In this document: positions 1 through 7,345 of the stretch, piece after piece
Layout of the letters: each line of letters opens with the position of its first letter
How positions within the stretch are numbered: position 1 is the stretch's first letter
From: Mycobacterium paragordonae
GTDB taxonomy: Bacteria; Actinomycetota; Actinomycetes; Mycobacteriales; Mycobacteriaceae
Assembly (NCBI RefSeq): GCF_003614435.1
Contig: NZ_CP025546.1
Span: 1,860,001 to 1,924,000 of the forward strand
DNA: 64,000 nt
Direction: 5' to 3'
Made by a program: the position numbers and the translations under genes
Notes under the pieces: model-generated
The model's input: only the letters and a program-made list of their open reading frames with translations
Databases searched by the model: none
Told to the model about the DNA's origin: nothing

Positions 1-311
1 ATCTTCGCGTCCGAATGGCGGTACTGAGCGGGATGCGTGGCGTCGGCGAAGGTTTGGTTGGTGCCGGGTGGTGCGTCCGCGGGCACCGCGTCACACCCGA
101 CCGGACCGCCGTTGGGCGCGAGGCCGCATGACCGCCCATCGGGCGTGGTGAAGTAGACCCAGGACCGGTACGAGGTCGTGTAGGTGCCCGAGGCAAGCGG
201 GTAGCCGTCGAGGTCATCCACCGGAGGATCACCGGGTGCGGCGACTGCCGGTGCGACGGAGATCGTCATCGCACCCAGCGTGGCCAGCACCCAGAATCGC
301 CATAGCTGCAT
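1..311 (-). CDS. secreted mycobacterial hypothetical protein, C-terminus off window
   Basis: An open frame starts at the ATG at 311 and runs off the left edge with no stop (103 codons visible). The N-terminus reads MQLWRFWVLATLGAMTIS and ends in an Ala-rich AVAA-type cleavage region, a Sec signal peptide. The mature part has a TYTTSYRSWVYFTTPDG stretch and two cysteines (SCGLAPNGG, GCDAVP), a pattern I associate with small conserved exported mycobacterial proteins of unknown function. It is divergent from the lipoprotein gene at 422. Function unknown; the signal peptide is the firm part. Confidence 0.7.
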   Translation of the reverse strand, partial: MQLWRFWVLATLGAMTISVAPAVAAPGDPPVDDLDGYPLASGTYTTSYRSWVYFTTPDGRSCGLAPNGGPVGCDAVPADAPPGTNQTFADATHPAQYRHSDAK

Positions 312-353
312 CCGCTGACCCTATTCGGTCCGGCCGGGATGTGTGGCGGACTT

Positions 354-375
354 AGGACCCGAAGACCAGGGTCCT
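354..375. promoter_or_regulatory. inverted repeat between divergent genes
   Basis: AGGACCC (354-360) and GGGTCCT (369-375) form a perfect 7-bp inverted repeat with an 8-bp spacer, in the 110-bp region between the divergent genes at 311 (-) and 422 (+). It could be an operator or a hairpin in a leader. No cognate regulator is adjacent. Confidence 0.4.
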
Positions 376-421
376 TAGTCTCTAATCGCATTGTGCGCGG
401 GCGCCGATACTGGCGAACCTG

Positions 422-988
422 ATGTGGGCAAACTTCTTCCGGGCCGTTGGGGCCACGTTGGCGACACTCGCGCTCGCGGGCTGCGGCTCGACGCCGAGTA
501 AGCCTACGGTCGCGCCGTTCACCATCATCACTGGACCATCAAGCACCACCACCACCACCACCACCACGCGGGACCAGACGGGCGCAGGCCTGCCGCCGAT
601 GAAGCACTTCCGGATCGGTGGTGACAGCTACGGGCCGGTGCAGGACTGCCACGTCGCCGACACCGCGGTCACCTGCACAGCGAGTTGGGACCGGCCATAT
701 CAAGCGGATACCTACAGCGGAAGCTTCACCGGCACCCTGTCGGGGTTCACGATGACGGGGACGTGGACGACTCATCAGACCGGTCATGACGCGAACGACC
801 CGCGCTGCCTGTGGCAGACGGACACGTCGGTGCCGACGACCTTTCAGTTCAGCCTGGACGGAACCGTCGTCGACCATTCCGGTCCGGGGCAATGGCGGAC
901 AACTCGCAGCGGTAGTTGTTCGGGGGAAGAGTCCGGCACCAGCTCGGCCGCGGAGGGCGGCCCCACCGCCTGGAAAGTGCTCGACTAG
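422..988 (+). CDS. putative lipoprotein with poly-Thr linker
   Basis: This 188-residue protein starts with a short positive N-terminus, a hydrophobic stretch and a lipobox LAGC (Cys about 21), so it is predicted to be a lipid-anchored envelope protein. A run of eight Thr (residues 42-49), encoded by an ACC/CAC-rich tract near 545-565, links the anchor to a beta-rich domain with several cysteines. No enzymatic motif is visible. It has no clear operon partner, and the next gene at 1043 is convergent. I do not recognise a family. Confidence 0.75.
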   Translation: MWANFFRAVGATLATLALAGCGSTPSKPTVAPFTIITGPSSTTTTTTTTRDQTGAGLPPMKHFRIGGDSYGPVQDCHVADTAVTCTASWDRPYQADTYSGSFTGTLSGFTMTGTWTTHQTGHDANDPRCLWQTDTSVPTTFQFSLDGTVVDHSGPGQWRTTRSGSCSGEESGTSSAAEGGPTAWKVLD

Positions 989-1042
989 CTACCCAATTCC
1001 GTTGCAGCACAAGGATCATGGGCCATAGTGCAGGCCCGGGCG

Positions 1043-1498
1043 CTACGCGTTGCCCAGGACGATCTTGCTGAACAGCATCGCCGCCCAATAGGTGGCCAGC
1101 AGAGTCGACGCGAAGCCCAGCAAAGCAACGAAAATGGGCGGCGTCAAAACCAGGGCTCCCAGCTGCACGAGGAAAGTCCACGGATTGTCGTCCGCCGCGG
1201 GCGCGACCGACGACAACACCGAGGCATTCGCAGCCTCCGCACTCGCGTAGACATTCGCGCCGTTGGTCAGCGCCTGGGTGAATTGGTCATGGAAGTTCGC
1301 CGCCTGCGCCGAGGCTTTCTGAAAATCCTCGGCGTGCAAGCCGAACAGGCCGGCGATCGCCGTCGACACCTCATCGCCGGCGGCGCTGGCGATGTTGGTT
1401 GTTGGCACCGCAGCCCTCAGATGGGCGCAATCCAATTCCGATCCGATGGCTGCCAAATGGCGTGACGCGGCGATGAGACTTTCCGGCGCAACCTGCAT
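1043..1498 (-). CDS. PE-family protein with C-terminal membrane segment
   Basis: The start was chosen at MQVAPESLIAA because PE proteins begin M-x-V-x-P-E; an upstream ATG at 1510 is possible. Residues 1-95 form the two-helix PE domain and end in YASAEAAN, which fits the YxxxD/E secretion signal of ESX (type VII) substrates. A hydrophobic C-terminal segment (FLVQLGALVLTPPIFVALLG and following) suggests membrane association rather than a PGRS or enzyme domain. Residue identity is looser than in canonical PE proteins. It is divergent from the PE-lipase gene at 1618, with about 120 bp between. PE proteins usually pair with a PPE partner; none is visible here. Confidence 0.7.
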   Translation of the reverse strand: MQVAPESLIAASRHLAAIGSELDCAHLRAAVPTTNIASAAGDEVSTAIAGLFGLHAEDFQKASAQAANFHDQFTQALTNGANVYASAEAANASVLSSVAPAADDNPWTFLVQLGALVLTPPIFVALLGFASTLLATYWAAMLFSKIVLGNA

Positions 1499-1617
1499 CT
1501 TCGGCAGCATATCCACGACGCCGCAGGCCGACATCGGTTTCCGGCAAACCGCTCCCTGAACTCTCGACGGCGGCATAAGCTCCCGGCAATCGGGCGATCG
1601 AAGGGTGGAGCGGCGCT

Positions 1618-2778
1618 GTGTCGTATGTTGTTGCGTTTCCCGAACTGATGTCTGCCGCGGCCACCGACGTGTCTTCGATCGGTTCGGTGGTCGCTACCGC
1701 AAACGAGAGCGTCGCAGGCGCCACCACTGCGGTACTGGCCGCGGCCGAGGACGAGGTGTCGGCGGCGGTCGCCGCGCTATTTTCCGCCCACGGCGAGGGC
1801 TATCAAGTACTGAGCGCCCAGGTGGCCGTGTTTCAGCAGCGGTTCACGCAGGCCCTGGCCGGCGCGGCCGGAGCGTATGCCTCCGCTGAGGCGGCTGGCG
1901 CCGCGCCGCTGGCGGCGTTCGAGCAGGTGGCGCTTGGCATTCAGCGGATCCCTAGCACTCTGGCTGCCGGGTTCGCATCGCTGACCTCTGTGCAGGGTTC
2001 TCCGCTGCTGGCGCTGCTCGCCAGCGACGCTCCGCCCCTGTCGTGGTTCCTGGGCAACTCTCCGCCACCGTTGCTGAACGCCCTGCTGGGGCAGACGGTC
2101 CAGTTCACGTCATATGACGGGATGAAGGTCGTACAGATCACGCCGGCCCACCCCACCGGCGAATACGTCGTCGCCCTGCACGGCGGTGCGTTCATCTTCC
2201 CGGCATCGTTCTTCCACTGGATCAACTACTCGGTGACCGCCTACCAGACCGGCGCGACCTTCGAGGTGCCGATCTACCCGCTGTTGCAGGAGGGCGGTAC
2301 CGCCGGCTGGGTTGTGCCCCGAACGGCAGGCCTGATCTCTTCAATGATCACCCAGCACGGGGCGCAGAACGTCAGCGTGGTCGGTGACTCCGCGGGCGGC
2401 AACCTCGCGCTGTCGTCCGTTCAGTACCTGGTCGGCCAGGGTCAGCCCGTTCCGTCCTCCATGGTGCTGTTGTCGCCGTGGCTGGACGTGGGGGCCGGCG
2501 GCCTCGGCGCGGTGTGGGCAGGCGGCCTCTCCACGACCAACCCGATGGTGAGCCCGCTGTACGGATCGCTGGCCGGGCTGCCGCCGACATATGTTTACTC
2601 CGGCGCGTTGGATGGACTTTCCCAACAGGCGGCCGTACTGCAACAAGCAGCCATCGCTCAACACGCGCCGATCAGCTTCATCCTGAATCAGACCGGCATT
2701 CACGACTTCATCCTGCTCACCCCGAGCGGTTGGCCGTACTGGCCGGGAATCAACCAGCAACTCGGCATCGTCGCCTGA
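1618..2778 (+). CDS. PE-domain lipase/esterase (LipY-like architecture)
   Basis: The protein has 386 residues and a GTG start (MSYVVAFPEL) behind a GGTGGAG-like ribosome-binding site. Residues 1-95 are a PE domain ending in YASAEAAG (YxxxE secretion signal). Residues 160-386 are an alpha/beta hydrolase of the hormone-sensitive-lipase type: oxyanion HGG at 188-190, nucleophile elbow GDSAGG at 256-261 (Ser258), acid near Asp332 and His362 (GIHDF). By analogy with LipY it should be exported through a type VII system and hydrolyse acylglycerols or short esters at the cell surface. It is divergent from the other PE gene. PE-hydrolase fusions are typical of slow-growing mycobacteria. Substrate unknown. 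Confidence 0.88.
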   Translation: MSYVVAFPELMSAAATDVSSIGSVVATANESVAGATTAVLAAAEDEVSAAVAALFSAHGEGYQVLSAQVAVFQQRFTQALAGAAGAYASAEAAGAAPLAAFEQVALGIQRIPSTLAAGFASLTSVQGSPLLALLASDAPPLSWFLGNSPPPLLNALLGQTVQFTSYDGMKVVQITPAHPTGEYVVALHGGAFIFPASFFHWINYSVTAYQTGATFEVPIYPLLQEGGTAGWVVPRTAGLISSMITQHGAQNVSVVGDSAGGNLALSSVQYLVGQGQPVPSSMVLLSPWLDVGAGGLGAVWAGGLSTTNPMVSPLYGSLAGLPPTYVYSGALDGLSQQAAVLQQAAIAQHAPISFILNQTGIHDFILLTPSGWPYWPGINQQLGIVA

Positions 2779-2789
2779 CCCTCGGCTGT

Positions 2790-3695
2790 CTAGGCGGTCG
2801 CGGGGCTCTTCGCGTCGGACCGGGCCGACTCCGGCTCGCCCGATGGGATTTGATCGGGTACCGGGTCGAACGCGGCGGGATCAGCGAGATACTCCCGGAA
2901 GATGCGGGCCATCGTCGCCGCCTGGTAGCCGTCGACGAACCGGTGGTCCAGATTGATCGTCAGAGGCAACACCGGACGAACGACGGGTTGGCCATCGCGA
3001 GCCAGCACCTTGTCGGTCACGGCGCCCAGCAGGATCGTGATGGGGACGTGGCAGAAGTTCGGCACCGGAGCGGCGGCCGAATCGAGGCCGTAGGTCCCCA
3101 CGTTGCTGACGAGTATGGACCCGTACGGGCGGGCCTCGAGGCCGGTGAAGGGGAGGGGCAGCTGCAGGCTCTCGGTGACGAATCCGACGCCGGCCATCAA
3201 AGGGCGGAGCAGCAGCGGCGGCAACCCTTTGACCATCGCCTTCATCTTCTTGAACTGCGGATCGTTGTCGTGGCGGATGCGACCGGCACGATCGGCCAGC
3301 TCCTGGGCGATCGCCCAGGGCGGCTTCTCATTGATGCGACGCACCACGGTCCCCGATAGATCTGTCCTGGCGGCCTCAACACCGGACACCGGATCGGTCC
3401 GAAGCGATACGACGAAGAAGCAGTCGACCGTGGGTGACGGCAGGAAGCTCCCGAACACCACCCGCCCATTGAGCCCCGGCAGGGCTTCGACGACCTTGCC
3501 CGCAGCCCGGCCGACGAGATCGACCGGCGTGATGTGCTGGCCAGTCGCTTGCCGAACCTGCTCGATGTAATCGAGAAATTGCCCGGCCTCGACGTCGATC
3601 GTGGCCGAAATCGTGGGATCTGTCCTCGGACGCCACGTCGCCATGGCGATCTTGCGCCAGACGGAGAACGGGATGGCTGACGTGGTCTCGGTCAT
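2790..3695 (-). CDS. 2-oxoacid dehydrogenase E2-type acyltransferase domain protein
   Basis: This 301-residue protein starts at MTETTSAIPF. It resembles the catalytic (CAT-fold) domain of dihydrolipoyl acyltransferases: the C-terminal DHRFVDGYQA at residues 250-259 carries the catalytic His251 and Asp255 of the HxxxDG signature. No lipoyl or E1/E3-binding domain is present, so it is a stand-alone CAT domain rather than a working E2 subunit. Such free-standing homologues in mycobacteria may acylate small molecules or wax/polyketide intermediates; the substrate cannot be inferred. It lies downstream of the kinase gene on the same strand with a 105-bp gap containing short AGCCGCCTTA repeats. Confidence 0.75.
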   Translation of the reverse strand: MTETTSAIPFSVWRKIAMATWRPRTDPTISATIDVEAGQFLDYIEQVRQATGQHITPVDLVGRAAGKVVEALPGLNGRVVFGSFLPSPTVDCFFVVSLRTDPVSGVEAARTDLSGTVVRRINEKPPWAIAQELADRAGRIRHDNDPQFKKMKAMVKGLPPLLLRPLMAGVGFVTESLQLPLPFTGLEARPYGSILVSNVGTYGLDSAAAPVPNFCHVPITILLGAVTDKVLARDGQPVVRPVLPLTINLDHRFVDGYQAATMARIFREYLADPAAFDPVPDQIPSGEPESARSDAKSPATA

Positions 3696-3800
3696 GGTTT
3701 CAGAATCTGTGACCGGCGCCACGCGCGGCCAGAGGAGAAGGTCACCGGCCGGCAGGTCTTTCGGACGAAAGCTCCTCGTGAGCCGCCTTAACCAGCCGCC

Positions 3801-5591
3801 TTAGCCGGCCGCCTGCAGGGTGATGTCGGAGAGTTCCGTCCGGCTCTGGCCGTTGGTGGTGCCGAGCCTGGAGATCCACACCAGCACATTCGAGGTCTTG
3901 GTCTTGTTCGTCACCGTGATGCGGTTGCGTCCCGGTTCCAGCGACGTGGTCGGCGCGATTTCGGTGGTGTCGGCCAGCTTCGCGGGCTTCTCACTGGGGG
4001 ACGAGCGGATCTGCACCTGGGTTCCGGTACTGGGCACGTCGAGCGTCACAACGCTCAGCGCGGTCGGTTCGGACAGGTGCAGCATCAGACCCATCCCCTG
4101 GATGAACTTCGGGAACGGCACGGCGTCGGTGTAAGTCACGGTGGACCAACCCGTGTTGGGGTTGCCGTCGATCGCCAGTTTGGCGTCCTGCGGGTTGTCC
4201 GGAGTGCCGTCGGGCGAGAACACCGTCGCGCTCACCGGCTTGACGACGGGTCCCGGGCGCGTCTCCGGACTGAACGCGTGGGTGAAATACAGCACACCGC
4301 CGGCGGTCAGCACGAGGACGGCGACGACGGCAAGGGCGGCCAGGACCCAGACTTTCCTGCCCTTCGGCGACTTGTCGCTCGGCACGGTCGGCGTGGTAGG
4401 AGCGGTAGGAGCTGTCGGCGTGGGCGCAGGGACCTCCGGACGGGCACGCTTCGGGCGCGCGCCGGCGGACAGGTTGACGATCTTGTCGGCGTCGAGGATC
4501 TCGCCGTCCCACATGCCGGTGACCTCGACGTCGTCCCCATCGGACAGCTGACCCGGAACGAGATCGGTTTGTATCTCGACCGCAAGAAGCGCCGGCAGGT
4601 CCTCGAGCGGCTCGTGTGGCACCACGTGCAGCGACAGGGTTCCGATGTCGTCCACCCCGGCCGGGCTTGATTGCACGGCGCGGGCGGTGCCGCTGACGAT
4701 GAGACGTTCGAGACGCTGGGTCGTCGGACGTTCGGCCGAGCCCGGGCGCTCGGTGTGACCGGCCTGCGCAAGGGCCCGGGCGAAGTCCGCGCACGTCGGG
4801 TATCGCTTGTTCGGGTCCTTGGCCAGCGCCTTGGCCAGCACGGCGTCCAGGTGCGCGAGCTCGGGCCGACGCTGCGATATCCGCGGCGGCGGCGAGTTGA
4901 GGTGGTGACTGAGCACCACAGCGCGATTGGTGTCCTGAAATGGCGGGGCGCCGGTCAGCAGGAAGAACGTGGTGGCAGCCAGCGCATACTGGTCCGCCCG
5001 GCCGTCCAGCGCCTTGCCCAGGAGTTGCTCGGGGGCGACGTAACTGATGGTCCCGACGGCGACATTGGCCTCGGTGAGGTTGCTGACGTCGTCGATCTTC
5101 CGTGCGATGCCGAAGTCGGTCAGTAACACCCTGCGGCGGTGACCATCGGCAGCAGCCACCAGGATGTTCTCCGGCTTGACGTCACGATGGAGCAGCCGGC
5201 GATCGTGACCGAAATCCAGCGCCTCGGCCACCGCGGTCACGATTTCTGCGACATCGTCCTCGGGCATGCCGTCCGGGTAGCGGTCGCGCACCAACTCGCC
5301 CGCATCCATGCCGTCCACGTACTCCATCGAGATCCAGAGCCGGCCGTTGAACTCACCGCGGTCCAGGACACCGACGATGTGCGGGTGCCACAGCGTCGCC
5401 GCCAGTTCGGCCTCACGCTTGAACCTGGCCTGGAACTCCTGGTCGGCGGTCGCCGCCAGGGACAAGACCTTGAGCGCGTCGTGACGGGGCAGACGGGGGT
5501 GCTGTGCGAGGTAGACCTCGCCCATTCCGCCAGTGCCGAGCAGACGCTCGATCACATAGCCAGCGAAGACCTCGCCGTTTTTGAACGGCAT
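3801..5591 (-). CDS. transmembrane Ser/Thr protein kinase, Pkn family
   Basis: The protein has 596 residues, starting at [12 protein letters not shown]. An N-terminal Hanks kinase occupies about 10-280: P-loop GTGGMG at 19-24, ATP lysine at 41, catalytic loop HRDVKPEN at 135-142, DFG at 160-162, APEQ at 186-189. Residues 295-380 hold a domain with the OB-like phrase [17 protein letters not shown]; then a Pro/Thr linker, one transmembrane helix (about 414-437), and an extracellular C-terminus with [10 protein letters not shown] and a beta-rich tail resembling discoidin/galactose-binding folds. It is a membrane receptor kinase probably sensing an extracellular ligand. No PASTA repeats are present, so it is not PknB. 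Confidence 0.9.
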   Translation of the reverse strand: MPFKNGEVFAGYVIERLLGTGGMGEVYLAQHPRLPRHDALKVLSLAATADQEFQARFKREAELAATLWHPHIVGVLDRGEFNGRLWISMEYVDGMDAGELVRDRYPDGMPEDDVAEIVTAVAEALDFGHDRRLLHRDVKPENILVAAADGHRRRVLLTDFGIARKIDDVSNLTEANVAVGTISYVAPEQLLGKALDGRADQYALAATTFFLLTGAPPFQDTNRAVVLSHHLNSPPPRISQRRPELAHLDAVLAKALAKDPNKRYPTCADFARALAQAGHTERPGSAERPTTQRLERLIVSGTARAVQSSPAGVDDIGTLSLHVVPHEPLEDLPALLAVEIQTDLVPGQLSDGDDVEVTGMWDGEILDADKIVNLSAGARPKRARPEVPAPTPTAPTAPTTPTVPSDKSPKGRKVWVLAALAVVAVLVLTAGGVLYFTHAFSPETRPGPVVKPVSATVFSPDGTPDNPQDAKLAIDGNPNTGWSTVTYTDAVPFPKFIQGMGLMLHLSEPTALSVVTLDVPSTGTQVQIRSSPSEKPAKLADTTEIAPTTSLEPGRNRITVTNKTKTSNVLVWISRLGTTNGQSRTELSDITLQAAG

Positions 5592-5664
5592 GCCCGAAAG
5601 CCTACAAACCGGCACGGCGGGGGAGCCAATTTCGCCCCTGGGTGGCCGAGCCGATCAGCGGCGA

Positions 5665-5997
5665 TCACTCAGTGGGCGGCTTGGCGTCGGCCTGCTTGTG
5701 CAGGGTCTCGTTTGCGCTGCTCACGACGCTGCGAATGAACTCGTACTGGGTCTTGACCAGCTTGTCCGCCATGTCCAGGGCGGCGTCCACGATCGTGTTG
5801 CGACGTGAGGGGTGGTCATCGCCGTGCCCGGGTATCGAGTCTTCGACGGTGCCGACGAACTTGCGTACGGCGTCGATCGCCGCCCGTTGTCCGGATTCGA
5901 CCGATTTGAGGACTTCGTCAGACAGGCCGGCCGCTCGGTCGGTCAGGTCTGCGGCGAGTTCCGCAACGGTCTTCTTGTCGGTGTCTGTGTCAGCCAT
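5665..5997 (-). CDS. small helical phasin-like protein
   Basis: The start at MADTDTDKKT is set by a strong GGGAGGA ribosome-binding site directly upstream; the longer open frame reads through the promoter. The 110 residues are almost entirely amphipathic helix (AADLTDRAAGLSDEVLKSVE, DMADKLVKTQYEFIRSV), with charged ends and no membrane segment or cysteine. The pattern recalls phasins and other lipid-granule or nucleoid-coating small proteins, but no specific family is certain. It is divergent from the alcohol dehydrogenase, and a DosR-like box lies 62-77 bp upstream. Confidence 0.75.
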   Translation of the reverse strand: MADTDTDKKTVAELAADLTDRAAGLSDEVLKSVESGQRAAIDAVRKFVGTVEDSIPGHGDDHPSRRNTIVDAALDMADKLVKTQYEFIRSVVSSANETLHKQADAKPPTE

Positions 5998-6058
5998 GGT
6001 GGCGCTCCTCCCGAATTTGTGCAGACACCAGAGTGCGCTTCCGACCGAACCCTCCTGT

Positions 6059-6074
6059 AGGGCCAATGGTCCCT
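6059..6074. promoter_or_regulatory. candidate DosR (dormancy) box
   Basis: The sequence reads AGGGACCATTGGCCCT on the minus strand. It resembles the known DosR consensus TTSGGGACTWWAGTCCCSAA: GGGAC is intact and the GGCCCT half is a common natural variant. It sits between the divergent small helical protein (start 5997) and the alcohol dehydrogenase (start 6165), so hypoxia/NO control of either is plausible. Single-site match by eye only. Confidence 0.4.
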
Positions 6075-6164
6075 GTCCGTAGGGCTCATCGGCCGCAATG
6101 GGATGCTCGGCCGCAGCGATTGGTGTCGGCATGGACGGGATGCAGCAATGGGCACGGTTGTCGG

Positions 6165-7328
6165 ATGAAGTGTCGGGGCGCGGTGCTGCTGGGCGCGGGC
6201 CGCAGTTGGGAGATCCGCGAGATCGAACTGGACCCGCCACGGGCCGGTGAGGTGCTGGTGGAAATCGCGGTCGCCGGTATCTGCCACTCCGATGACCACT
6301 ACGCGACCGGCGACGGTGTGGCGGGCGAGCGCCTGGCGGCGATCATGCAGACACACGGAATTCCACTGCCCGACTTGTACCCGATGCTGGGCGGGCACGA
6401 GGGTGCCGGCGTCGTGGTCGAGGTCGGCGCGGGTGTGCAATCAGTCCGGCCCGATGACCGGGTGGCGACGTCGTTCATCCCGGCCTGCGGGGTATGCCGG
6501 TGGTGCTCCTCCGGGCTGAGTTATCTCTGCGATCTCGGAGCGGGCACGGTGGCGAAGGAGATGACGACCGACGGCACCCCGCGCCGGCACCTGGGCCGGG
6601 AGCCCCTGACGGCGATGACGCAGTTGGGCACCTTCGCCGAGTACGTGGTGGCCGCGGAGTCGTCGGTGATCAAGATCGACGACGACATCCCTTTCCACGC
6701 AGGATCATTGGTGTCTTGCGGAGTCATGACCGGCTGGGGTTCGGCGACCGTCGGCGCCGGCACCGAGCCCGGCGACACCGTCGTGGTGATCGGCGTCGGC
6801 GGCGTCGGCATGAACGCGGTGCAGGGCGCGCGAGCGGTCGGTGCCAAGTATGTGGTGGCGGTGGATCCCGTTGCGTTCAAACGTGATTCGGCGCTGGACT
6901 TCGGGGCTACCCATGTCGCGGCGTCCGTGGACGAGGCGGCGCCGCTGGTCCGGCATCTGACGCGCGCTGTGATGGCCGACCGGGTGGTGCTGACTCCGGG
7001 CGTGATGCCGACCGAATTGCTTTCGCCGGCAATGATGTTGACGCGCAAGGGCGGCACCTGCGTGCTCACCGGTCTCAGCCGCTACGACGAGTTGCCGGTG
7101 CCGCTCGTGCTCAACGACATGGTGTTGTCGGCCAAGCAGCTCAAGGGTGTGCTGGGCGGCGGAATGAATCCGCGCGCGTGCTTGCCGATGCTGTTGTCGA
7201 TGTATCGCGAGGGCAGGTTGAAGCTCGACGAACTGGTCACCCGCCGCTACCGGCTCGAGCAGATCAACGAGGCGGTCGACGATATGCGGGAAGGGCGAAA
7301 CATCCGCGGCCTCATCGATTTTCAGTGA
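6165..7328 (+). CDS. zinc-dependent alcohol dehydrogenase, NDMA/mycofactocin type
   Basis: This 387-residue MDR-family protein starts at MKCRGAVLLGAG; the open frame upstream covers promoter DNA. Catalytic zinc ligands are visible in GICHSDDH and GGHEGAG, the structural zinc site in CGVCRWCSSGLSYLC (four Cys), and the Rossmann motif VVIGVGGVGMNA near 210. The N-terminal wording (RGAVLL..GRSWEIREIELDPPR) is characteristic of the actinobacterial NDMA-dependent alcohol dehydrogenases, which hold NAD tightly and are reoxidised by mycofactocin in vivo. It probably oxidises primary alcohols. Possible dormancy control comes from the box upstream. Confidence 0.88.
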   Translation: MKCRGAVLLGAGRSWEIREIELDPPRAGEVLVEIAVAGICHSDDHYATGDGVAGERLAAIMQTHGIPLPDLYPMLGGHEGAGVVVEVGAGVQSVRPDDRVATSFIPACGVCRWCSSGLSYLCDLGAGTVAKEMTTDGTPRRHLGREPLTAMTQLGTFAEYVVAAESSVIKIDDDIPFHAGSLVSCGVMTGWGSATVGAGTEPGDTVVVIGVGGVGMNAVQGARAVGAKYVVAVDPVAFKRDSALDFGATHVAASVDEAAPLVRHLTRAVMADRVVLTPGVMPTELLSPAMMLTRKGGTCVLTGLSRYDELPVPLVLNDMVLSAKQLKGVLGGGMNPRACLPMLLSMYREGRLKLDELVTRRYRLEQINEAVDDMREGRNIRGLIDFQ

Positions 7329-7345
7329 CCATTCAGGACGATGAA

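Noticed and set aside
545..565. Tandem CAC/ACC triplets as a regulatory microsatellite
   Set aside because: It encodes the in-frame Thr8 linker of a lipoprotein and is a simple coding repeat.
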